Shown here: piece by piece, positions 22,939 to 29,894 of the stretch
How the letters are laid out: every line of letters begins with the position of its first letter
Numbering within the stretch: position 1 is the first letter of the stretch
Origin: CAYMLL01 sp964390645
GTDB taxonomy: Bacteria > Planctomycetota > UBA8108
Direction of reading: 5' to 3'
NCBI GenBank assembly: GCA_964390645.1
Contig: CAYMLL010000057.1
Location: 1-29,894 of the forward strand
DNA length: 29,894 nt
The notes under the pieces: generated by a model
Seen by the model: the letters and a program-made list of their open reading frames with translations, nothing else
Database searches by the model: none
Told to the model about the DNA's origin: nothing
Position numbers and translations under genes: made by a program

Positions 22939-22985
22939 GGTCGATCCGGGGTCGACAGCGCCGGCCAGGTGTCGGGGAGGATGCG

Positions 22986-25900
22986 ATGCGAGCCACCGTC
23001 TGTGCTTCGCAGGCGACGAGTGAGACGGGATCCGAGACAAGGGGCGGCGTCCGGGCGTCCGTGGTCGGCTGTCTGCTGGCGGTCGTCGCCGTGTCGCCCG
23101 CGCTCCCGGGGAGCGACCTCGCTCCCGGCGGCGTCATCGTCCTCAGCGAGATCCAGTACAACCCGCCCGCGGCGCTCGGCGGGGATGAGCTTTACGAGTA
23201 CGTCGAGCTGCACAACCGCAGCACGTCGGCCGTCGACGTGTCCGGGTGGCGGCTGAAGGACCGCGACGATGACCACACGTTCACGATTCCGGCGGGGACC
23301 TCGATCCCGGCCGGGGGCGAGCTGGTCGTGGCGCGTGACGCCGTGGCGATGCGCGGCACCTACGGCGACGACCTCGCAGTCGTCGGGGATCTCGGCTTCG
23401 CTCTCGGCAACGGTGGCGACACCGTTCGCCTGCTCGACGCGCGCGGCGAGATCGTCGATCGCGTCGAGTACGACGACGACCTCCCCTGGCCGGCGGCAGC
23501 CGACGGCGGCGGTCCGTCCCTGGAGCGCGTCTCGATCGAGGACGACATCACCGACTTCACCAACTTCCTGCCGGGCCCGTCAGGCGCGCGTCCCGGCACC
23601 CCGGGCGCCGCGAACGCCCGGTCCGGGGAGATCGCGCCGCGGCACGACGTCGTCTTCAACGAGATCCAGTTCCACCCGGTGGCGGATCCGCAGGCGGAGT
23701 CGCTCCAGCACTGCAGCGCCGACGAGTTCCTCGAGCTCCACAACCGGGGGCCGGCCTCCGTCGACATCTCCGGCTGGCGCATCGTCGAGGGAGTCGACTT
23801 CGTCTTCGCCGAGGGTACGGTGCTCGCGGCCGGGGGCTACCTGGCGCTCTACCCCGACGAGGACGCGTTCCGCGACGCCTACGGCGAGCTGGCCGACGCG
23901 GTCGGTCCTTACACGTTGCAGCTCGACGACGGTGGCGAGGAGCTCCTTCTCGTCGACGTCGAAGGCTCTCCGGTCGACCGCGTCCGCTACGACGACACGC
24001 TGCCCTGGCCGGTGAACCCCGACGGTCTTCGGGGCTCCCTCGAGCTGGTCGACGCGTTCGGTGACAACGATCGCGGCCAGGCGTGGCGCCAGAGCGAGGG
24101 CTTCCGGGGAACGCCGGGAGCACGAAACTCCGCCACCGAGGGGCTCGACGCGACGGGCAACAGCGCGCCGCCCCAGGTCACCGGCGCGCGGGCTCGACCC
24201 GTGCTCGACAGGGAGCGGGAGACCATCCGCTCCACCGACGAGGTCGAGGTGAAGGTCCGGGTCCGCGACCACGACGGCGTCGCCGCCGTGCGGCTCGAGT
24301 ACCAGGCCGTCCTGCCCGGAGACTACATCTCGAGGACGGATCCGCGATTCGCGAGCCGCTGGACGTCCGTCGCGATGTCCTGGAACGGGGACCGCGTCTC
24401 CTACACGGCGGTGCTGCCGGCCTTCCCGCACCGCACGCTCGTGCGCTACCGGATCCACGCCGTCGACGCGGCGGCGTCGCCGGCGCAGAGCCGTGCCCCG
24501 TACCCGTCGGACCCGGTGCCGAACTTCGCCTACTTCGTCCACGACGGCGTGCCGGACTACGTCGCGAGCCGCAGGTCCGGCTTCGGGGACCTCGGCTTCG
24601 TGCACGGCGACCTCGAGAAGGTTCCGGTCTACCACGTCCTCATGGACGGCGACGACCTCGACGAGATGCTCTACGTCGAGCGGGACGCCCGGGACAACAC
24701 CTACAGCTGGAGCGCCACCTTCGTCCACGAGAACCGTGTCCACGACCACTGTGGCGCTCGCCTCAGGGGCAGCAGTCAGAGCCGCTACGGCGCGGCGAAG
24801 CGCAGCTGGAAGCTGCGATTCCCCAAGGGCGCCCGATTTCGCGGACGCTACAACGACGGCACGCGCTACCCGAACCGGCGCTCCGTGGTCAACCTCAACC
24901 GCGGCGTCGCCGGTGGCATCGTCGAGAAGCTGTCGCACGAGCTCCACCACGACTCCGGCGCGCTGTCGCCCATCGTGACGCTCGTCCACGTGCGCATGAT
25001 CACCTCCGAGGACGAGCACGAGCAGTTCGACGGCGACTTCTTCGGGCTCTTCGCCGAGGTGCAGGCGATCGACAAGGTCCTGCTGCGCGACGGCGATCGC
25101 TCGCTGGCGGAGGCGTCGAGCCTCTACAAGCTCAAGGGCTTCCCCAACAAGAAGCACTCCGACTGCGATCCGTCCGTCGAGGACTACCGGGAGTTCCGGG
25201 CCGACTCGCTGCTCCACAACGACCGCGAGTGGTTCCAGGAGAACCTCCACCTGCATCGCTACTACTCCTTTCGCTCGGCGATGCAGCTGACGAACAACCA
25301 CGACCAGGACTCCGAGAAGAACCTCGGCTACTACCTCGACTCCGAGGCGGGGCTCTGGGAGCCGATCCCCTGGGATGTCGAGTGCTCCTTTCGCCTCGAC
25401 CCTTGCTCGGGCGAGGAGCCGCTGGCGCTGAAGATCCCCCGGCTCTTCCGCGTCGAGTACCGCAACCGCTTCCGTCACATCTGGCAGCTGCAGCTCTCCG
25501 AGGGCCGCCTGCTGCGTCGCTTCGAGGAGGTCGGCGAGCTCGTGCGCGAGGTCGCGGACGCGGACGTCGACCGCTGGTCCCGGGAGCCCCGGCTGGCGTG
25601 TCCGCCCTGCGAGGACGGGACGTACGTCGCGAGTCCCTTCGAGGGCCGGGTCCGCTGGGTCGGCGAGTTCCTCCTGGACCGCGTCGCGGTCGCGGTGCCC
25701 GAGCTCGCCGACTCCGAGGTGCCCCGCACTCCGACCAACGCCTTCCCCGCAGCGGGCTCGAGCGTCGCTCCCATCGTGCGGCTGCGCACCCACCCCTTCC
25801 TGGACCACGAGGACGACGACCACGTCGCGACCCGCTGGCTGCTGATCGCGGCGGGTGGCGACTGGGTCCACCCGCTCTGGGAGACGGAGCTGCGCGTCGA

Positions 25901-27431
25901 CCTGCAGGCCGGCGACCTCGAGGAGGGCGCCGTGCCCGTCGAGGTGACCGCGGCGGCAGGCACGTACCTCTTTCGAGCCGCGCACCAGGACTCGCGCGGA
26001 CGCTGGAGCTTCTTTTCGGAGCCGACCGCGTTCTCGGTCGGGGCTGCGGATGCGACGCCGCCGACGGCTCCGGTCGGGCTCGCCGTGCTCGCGGTCACCT
26101 CCCGCTCGGTGACGCTGAGCTGGGATCCGTCCGAGGACCCGGAGACCGCGGTGGCGGGCTACCGTGTGCTGCGCGATGGGGTCTCGCTCGAGGCGGCGCT
26201 CGTCGCGGGGGACGTGTACCACGACTTCGGCGTCCGGGCGGCCGGCCGGCACGAGTACCGGGTGGTCGCCGTCAACGGAGCGGGGCTCGAGTCCGGGCCG
26301 TCCTCGACGGCGCTGGCGACGATCCCGTCCGCCACGCTCGGCGGCTGGCGGGTGCCGGCGGGAGGACTGGCGTACCTCTACGACGCGCGGCCCCGGGACG
26401 ACTTCTTCCACGACCGGCAGCGGTACCCGGGGGTGGCGCCGAGGTATCTCGACGGGCGCTGGACCCAGGCTTCCTGGAGTCAGTGGGACGGCAGCCGTCC
26501 GGCCGAGGAGGGCGCGGCTCCGGGAGGGCTCGCCATCGAGGTGATCGCCGGCGCGGGGACGGACGGGGGCGTCGTGTCGGCGCTGTCGCTGGAGGATCCG
26601 GGAGCTCCCGGAGATCCCGACGGGATCGCGGGTCCCGACAACAGCGCTCTCTACTTCCTGCACGACATCGGTCCCGATAGCGTGCTCGAGAGCGGCGTCA
26701 CGCTGGTCGCCCGGCTGAGGATCGACCCGTCGCCGGTCGACCTGCCGGCCGCGCGGGGACAGGCGCCGCAGTCTCCGGATCTGCAGGGACAGATCGGCGT
26801 CGGCTTCGGTGGGCGCGGGTCGCCGAGAGGGCACCTCGACCTCTGGCTCGACGACGGCGCGCTGCACACCGTCGGGGGGCACTCGGTGGGGCTCGATGCG
26901 ACCGAGTTCCAGTCGCTGTGGCTGACCCTGGAGCCCGAGGCCGATCGACACCGCGTGCGGGTCTGGGTCGGCGGCAGCACCGAGCCCTCGATCGACGCGG
27001 CGGTCGCCTTGACGACGCAGGGGGTGGAGCGCCGCTCTCGCTCGAGCTACATCGCGATGGGGCTCTCGAACACCGCGGAGTCCGGCGCCATCCAGATCGA
27101 CTGGGTCGGCTACCTCCGGGGGGCCGTGGCGCCGCGTTCCGGATCGAGCGAGGACGCGGACTTCATCCGCGGCGACACGGACGGGGACGGCGTCGTGCAC
27201 CTGACCGATGCCGTGCTGACGCTCGGCTGGCTCTTCCGGGGTGCCCGCGACCCGGGCTGCCTGGATGCGGCGGACACCGACGACTCCGGGCGCGTCGACA
27301 TCACCGACGCCATCGCCACGCTCGAGCACCTCTTCCTCGGTGGGCCGGCGCCGGCCGCTCCCTTTCCCGACTGCGGTGCGGACGGCGCGACGGACGAGCT
27401 CGCCGGGTGCGCCTCGGTTGCGTGTCCGTGA
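22986..27431 (+). CDS. Giant exported LTD-LTD-CotH-FN3-dockerin-like protein
   Basis: A protein of 1481 residues. GGAGG (22976-22980) precedes ATG-22986, and a signal peptide core (VVGCLLAVVAVSPALPG) follows. Domains: lamin-tail-type LTD 1 (about 51-169, LSEIQYNPPA, YEYVELHNRS, GWRLKD) and LTD 2 (about 221-342, FNEIQFHPVADP, FLELHNRG); an Ig/FN3-like linker; a CotH kinase-family domain (about 544-872, CGARLRGSSQSRYGAAKRSWKLRF split by family-typical spacing, SLYKLKG, NNHDQDSEKNLGYY and IPWDVECSF with W796-D797); an FN3 domain (about 1025-1115, SVTLSWDPSEDPETAVAGY); a concanavalin-like jelly roll (about 1119-1379); and a dockerin-like module (about 1392-1481, FIRGDTDGDGVVHLTDAV and ADTDDSGRVDITDAI). 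LTD plus CotH is a known surface-protein combination. It may phosphorylate or bind surface proteins; the target is unknown. Confidence 0.88.
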   Translation: MRATVCASQATSETGSETRGGVRASVVGCLLAVVAVSPALPGSDLAPGGVIVLSEIQYNPPAALGGDELYEYVELHNRSTSAVDVSGWRLKDRDDDHTFTIPAGTSIPAGGELVVARDAVAMRGTYGDDLAVVGDLGFALGNGGDTVRLLDARGEIVDRVEYDDDLPWPAAADGGGPSLERVSIEDDITDFTNFLPGPSGARPGTPGAANARSGEIAPRHDVVFNEIQFHPVADPQAESLQHCSADEFLELHNRGPASVDISGWRIVEGVDFVFAEGTVLAAGGYLALYPDEDAFRDAYGELADAVGPYTLQLDDGGEELLLVDVEGSPVDRVRYDDTLPWPVNPDGLRGSLELVDAFGDNDRGQAWRQSEGFRGTPGARNSATEGLDATGNSAPPQVTGARARPVLDRERETIRSTDEVEVKVRVRDHDGVAAVRLEYQAVLPGDYISRTDPRFASRWTSVAMSWNGDRVSYTAVLPAFPHRTLVRYRIHAVDAAASPAQSRAPYPSDPVPNFAYFVHDGVPDYVASRRSGFGDLGFVHGDLEKVPVYHVLMDGDDLDEMLYVERDARDNTYSWSATFVHENRVHDHCGARLRGSSQSRYGAAKRSWKLRFPKGARFRGRYNDGTRYPNRRSVVNLNRGVAGGIVEKLSHELHHDSGALSPIVTLVHVRMITSEDEHEQFDGDFFGLFAEVQAIDKVLLRDGDRSLAEASSLYKLKGFPNKKHSDCDPSVEDYREFRADSLLHNDREWFQENLHLHRYYSFRSAMQLTNNHDQDSEKNLGYYLDSEAGLWEPIPWDVECSFRLDPCSGEEPLALKIPRLFRVEYRNRFRHIWQLQLSEGRLLRRFEEVGELVREVADADVDRWSREPRLACPPCEDGTYVASPFEGRVRWVGEFLLDRVAVAVPELADSEVPRTPTNAFPAAGSSVAPIVRLRTHPFLDHEDDDHVATRWLLIAAGGDWVHPLWETELRVDLQAGDLEEGAVPVEVTAAAGTYLFRAAHQDSRGRWSFFSEPTAFSVGAADATPPTAPVGLAVLAVTSRSVTLSWDPSEDPETAVAGYRVLRDGVSLEAALVAGDVYHDFGVRAAGRHEYRVVAVNGAGLESGPSSTALATIPSATLGGWRVPAGGLAYLYDARPRDDFFHDRQRYPGVAPRYLDGRWTQASWSQWDGSRPAEEGAAPGGLAIEVIAGAGTDGGVVSALSLEDPGAPGDPDGIAGPDNSALYFLHDIGPDSVLESGVTLVARLRIDPSPVDLPAARGQAPQSPDLQGQIGVGFGGRGSPRGHLDLWLDDGALHTVGGHSVGLDATEFQSLWLTLEPEADRHRVRVWVGGSTEPSIDAAVALTTQGVERRSRSSYIAMGLSNTAESGAIQIDWVGYLRGAVAPRSGSSEDADFIRGDTDGDGVVHLTDAVLTLGWLFRGARDPGCLDAADTDDSGRVDITDAIATLEHLFLGGPAPAAPFPDCGADGATDELAGCASVACP

Positions 27432-27529
27432 CGGGTGTGTCCGTGCCGGTGCCTCTGCGGGGTGGGGCCATCGCTCGCGTCGCGACATCGAGAGCGGTCC
27501 GCGTTCCGGTTCGCCGTCGATCGGCGCGA

Positions 27530-27547
27530 GCACCCGTCGACGGGTGC
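27530..27547. terminator. Palindrome between convergent genes
   Basis: GCACCCG, TCGA, CGGGTGC forms a 7-bp stem with a 4-base loop. Flanking GCGAG (27526-27530) and CTCGC (27553-27557) could extend it past a bulge. It lies about 100 bases after the giant LTD/CotH gene and 18 bases after the stop of the minus-strand gene, so it may terminate both. Confidence 0.5.
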
Positions 27548-27564
27548 CCCGGCTCGCTCTCGCC

Positions 27565-29894
27565 TCAGCGATGGAGCCGGCCGACCGGCAGCGACCGGAA
27601 GCGGCACAACAGGTGTCGGCCGGTGGGGGAGCTCTCCCAGTAGCTCATCACCGCCCGGTCGCGGACGAAGACGAGACTGGGGTACGAGTAGGTGCGCCTC
27701 GGGTCGGCCTCGAGCCGGTCGACGGTGCGCCACGTCCTGCCGTCGTCGGGGGAGAGCGCCGCCGTCAACGGCGTGCGTCGGCCGCCGTGGCCGGCTCCCG
27801 GCGTGAACGTGTCGTTCCAGATCAGCAGCAGATCACCGGTGGACGGAATCCGTCTCAACGTCGCGGGCGCCTCGGGGGCGCGCACGCCGAGCGACTCCAT
27901 CTCGCTCCAGGTGTCGCCTCCGTCGGTCGAGTAGCTCTTGCCGATGTGGCCCAGCTGCGTGCGCAGGATCATCAGCAGGCGACCGTCGCGCAGCTCGATG
28001 ACCTCGGGCTCCATCGCGCCGCGTCCCGGCGCGTCGACGCTCCCCTTGCCACGTCTCCAGGTGTGGCCGCCGTCGTCGCAGATGTAACAGTGTGCGACGA
28101 AGTGGTTGACCTTGCGGACGTCCGGTGTCGAGGCGGCGGGCGCCAGGAGCCGGCCGCTCGTGAGCTGCGTGATGCGGTCGTTGTTGACGACGTGGTAGCC
28201 GGGATCCCGCGTGACGCGGAGCGCCGGTCCGAAGCTCGCGGTCTCGTCCGTCGAGAAGCGCACGAGGAGGTCGAGATCGTCGTGGCCGTTCTTCTCGAGG
28301 TAGAACATCGCGATCGTCCCGGCCGCCGCCGGCCTGTGCAGTCGCCTCAGGGTGACGCTCATGACGTTGAGCCCGCCGGTGTTTCGCTGCAGGACCCGCG
28401 GCTCGCTCCACGTCCTGCCGCCGTCGTGCGAGCGGCGCCCGACGATCCGCGCGCGTGCGAAGTCGCTGCCGCTGCTCACGAACTCGGTGACGGCGAAGAG
28501 CAGCGAGCCGTCGTCGAGCTCGAGGATCGAGCCCTCCGTGTAGCGCGGGTTCTCCTTCGTCGCGCGGTAGACGAGAACGGACAGGTCCTCGTCGGGATCC
28601 GGCGTCGGGGGGCCGGCGAGGACGAGGAGGGAATGCGCCGCGCGGATGCGAGAGTCCGCGTGGGCGTCGTCGAGCATCGCCTCGAGGGCCGCGGCGCCGC
28701 CCCCGGCTCGCGCGTCCGCGGCGAAGGGCGCGGCGGGCGGCCGGAAAGCCGCGGCGGCCCGGCGCACATCGCGCGCCAGGGCGGCCAGCCCGGCGGCGTC
28801 GCCGAGCGCGGCGAGCGCGTGCGCGTGGCAGGCTCGCGTCAGCTTGTCGGGGCACCGCACGAGGTTCTTCCTGATCTCCGGGATGTCCCGGTGGTCGCCG
28901 ATGCGTGCGAGCACCCGGGCGGCGATCCGGTAGAGATCCGGATCGCCGTTCCCGAGAGACCGGCGCAGGAAGCGCAGCGCGTCGGGGTTGCCGCAGCGCG
29001 CCAGCGCCGCGGCGGCCATCAGCTTCAGCCTCGGGCTCGCCGTCCGGAGAAAGGCACGGCGCAGCGCGGCGCCGTCGCCGATCTCGAGGACCTTGTAGAG
29101 GCTCTCCGCCGCGTGCACGTGTCCGTGGTCGTCTTCTCCCGCGAGGATCCCGAGCAAGGTGTCGACCCGTGAGCGCACGCCGGCGCGGACCAGCTCTCGC
29201 GCCACGCCGCAGCGACGCTGATCGTCCTTCTCGGCGCTCAGCCTCGGTGTCAGGAAGCGAACGACCTCCTCGCCGCGGCCCCCGAGGGTCAGCCCCTCGG
29301 CGGCGTGCATCGACGGCCAGAACCCGTCGCCCGCGAGCCCGTGTCGCAGGACTTCGAGGCAGCGCCGGCGCGTCGCCGCGTCGAGGTCGATCTGCGCCGA
29401 TCGGCGCCGGCGTTCGAGCGACTCGAGCAGGACCGGCAGCAGCGCCGCGGCGATCTGGCGGTGTCCGGTCGGATCCGGATGGCAGCCGTCGGTCGTCCAG
29501 TCCCGCAGGTCGACGCCGTCCTCGCGGGCCGCCGACCAGATCGCGAAGTGATCGACGAGCGGCACGCGCCGGTCGCGAGCCACCTCGCGGCACGCGCCGA
29601 CGTATGCCTCGAGCCGCAGGTTGGGGTTCTCGCCGAGCCCGTCGGGGCGTGCGTCGTCGGCCCAGCGCGGCTCGGTCATCAGCACCACCAGGACACCGCG
29701 GCTCCGCAGAGCGCCGACGATCTCGCCGAGCCTGGCGCGGTAGACATCGAGGGGGATGCGGCTGGCGGCCTTCCCCTCGTCGACGTGGCTGTCGTTGGTC
29801 CCGTACATGACGGTGACGACGTCGGGCTCGAGCGCCAGGACGCTGTCGAGCCGCGCGAGCGCCTGATCGCTGCGCTCGCCGCCGACGCCGACGT
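27565..29894 (-). CDS. SGNH hydrolase - HEAT repeat - BNR/sialidase-fold fusion, 5' partial
   Basis: The frame stays open to the right edge, so the start and SGNH block I are outside. The visible N-terminal part (about 29894-29420) is an SGNH/GDSL hydrolase: GVGGERS matches block II, VTVMYGTND carries the block III Asn, and DGCHPDPTGHRQIA carries the catalytic Asp and His of block V. ATG-29808 falls within block III and is therefore not the start. A middle part (about 29400-28610) is helical with HEAT-like repeats (MHAAEGLTLG, HVHAAESLYKV, LKLMAAAALARCG, YRIAARVLARIG). The C-terminal part (about 28600-27568) is a BNR/sialidase-type propeller opening RYTEGSILELDDGSLLFAV, with Asp boxes SHDGGRTW, CDDGGHTW, STDGGDTW and SPDDGRTW. 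SGNH enzymes include carbohydrate esterases, so combined deacetylation and glycan hydrolysis is conceivable. Substrate is not known. Confidence 0.85.
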   Translation of the reverse strand, partial: VGVGGERSDQALARLDSVLALEPDVVTVMYGTNDSHVDEGKAASRIPLDVYRARLGEIVGALRSRGVLVVLMTEPRWADDARPDGLGENPNLRLEAYVGACREVARDRRVPLVDHFAIWSAAREDGVDLRDWTTDGCHPDPTGHRQIAAALLPVLLESLERRRRSAQIDLDAATRRRCLEVLRHGLAGDGFWPSMHAAEGLTLGGRGEEVVRFLTPRLSAEKDDQRRCGVARELVRAGVRSRVDTLLGILAGEDDHGHVHAAESLYKVLEIGDGAALRRAFLRTASPRLKLMAAAALARCGNPDALRFLRRSLGNGDPDLYRIAARVLARIGDHRDIPEIRKNLVRCPDKLTRACHAHALAALGDAAGLAALARDVRRAAAAFRPPAAPFAADARAGGGAAALEAMLDDAHADSRIRAAHSLLVLAGPPTPDPDEDLSVLVYRATKENPRYTEGSILELDDGSLLFAVTEFVSSGSDFARARIVGRRSHDGGRTWSEPRVLQRNTGGLNVMSVTLRRLHRPAAAGTIAMFYLEKNGHDDLDLLVRFSTDETASFGPALRVTRDPGYHVVNNDRITQLTSGRLLAPAASTPDVRKVNHFVAHCYICDDGGHTWRRGKGSVDAPGRGAMEPEVIELRDGRLLMILRTQLGHIGKSYSTDGGDTWSEMESLGVRAPEAPATLRRIPSTGDLLLIWNDTFTPGAGHGGRRTPLTAALSPDDGRTWRTVDRLEADPRRTYSYPSLVFVRDRAVMSYWESSPTGRHLLCRFRSLPVGRLHR

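Noticed and set aside
23580..27533. Minus-strand ORF of 1317 codons antisense to the LTD/CotH gene
   Set aside because: It shows the same low-complexity composition, has no signal peptide, motif or ribosome binding site, and lies fully opposite a multidomain gene.
1..29894. Mobile element, prophage or integration site
   Set aside because: No transposase, integrase, phage gene, tRNA or terminal repeat was found, and base composition looks uniform by eye.

Overview
The window is about 30 kb of very GC-rich bacterial DNA carrying large exported, multidomain proteins. Most likely the source is an uncultured member of the Planctomycetota. This rests on three things: exported PQQ-type beta-propellers opening with GWRG- or DWPTHRRD-like motifs, LTD/CotH proteins, and C-terminal dockerin-like modules of the form F(I/V)RGDxNxDGxxDISDAVxxLxxLFxG. 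The taxonomic call is inference; no rRNA or tRNA gene is visible. A 10-base N run at 16328-16337 shows that this is a draft scaffold.

Region 1 (1-7271, plus strand) holds three consecutive exported beta-propeller genes. The first is cut by the left edge. The second is a 1392-residue mosaic of LamG-like domains, an FN3-like domain, a degenerate SAM-methyltransferase fold and a propeller. The third overlaps it by ATGA and ends in a dockerin-like module. Region 2 (7462-9321) is a CotH-type secreted kinase-like protein with a beta-sandwich domain apparently inserted inside the kinase fold.

Region 3 (9525-19032) is a MoxR/VWA (Bat-like) cluster: MoxR AAA ATPase, DUF58 protein, single-pass membrane protein, two membrane VWA proteins, a small helical-repeat protein, then a very large exported membrane-anchored protein. 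The first five genes are overlapping or nearly so. The large gene carries the N gap and a probable frameshift that splits it into two reading frames.

Region 4 (19213-29894) holds minus-strand genes for an EF-hand/dockerin surface protein and a BNR/sialidase-fold protein, a divergent plus-strand 1481-residue LTD-LTD-CotH-FN3-dockerin protein, and a minus-strand SGNH-HEAT-BNR fusion cut by the right edge. Strong inverted repeats lie between the convergent pairs (19099-19142 and 27530-27547).

Taken together, the window looks like a cell-surface or periplasmic toolkit: propellers, carbohydrate-binding-like folds, secreted kinase-like enzymes, BNR and SGNH hydrolase folds, and a MoxR/VWA assembly module. 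A dockerin-like C-terminal module recurs on three proteins in otherwise unrelated contexts and may be a shared sorting or docking tag. No gap between genes exceeds 300 bases. No CRISPR, transposase, integrase or RNA gene was seen.
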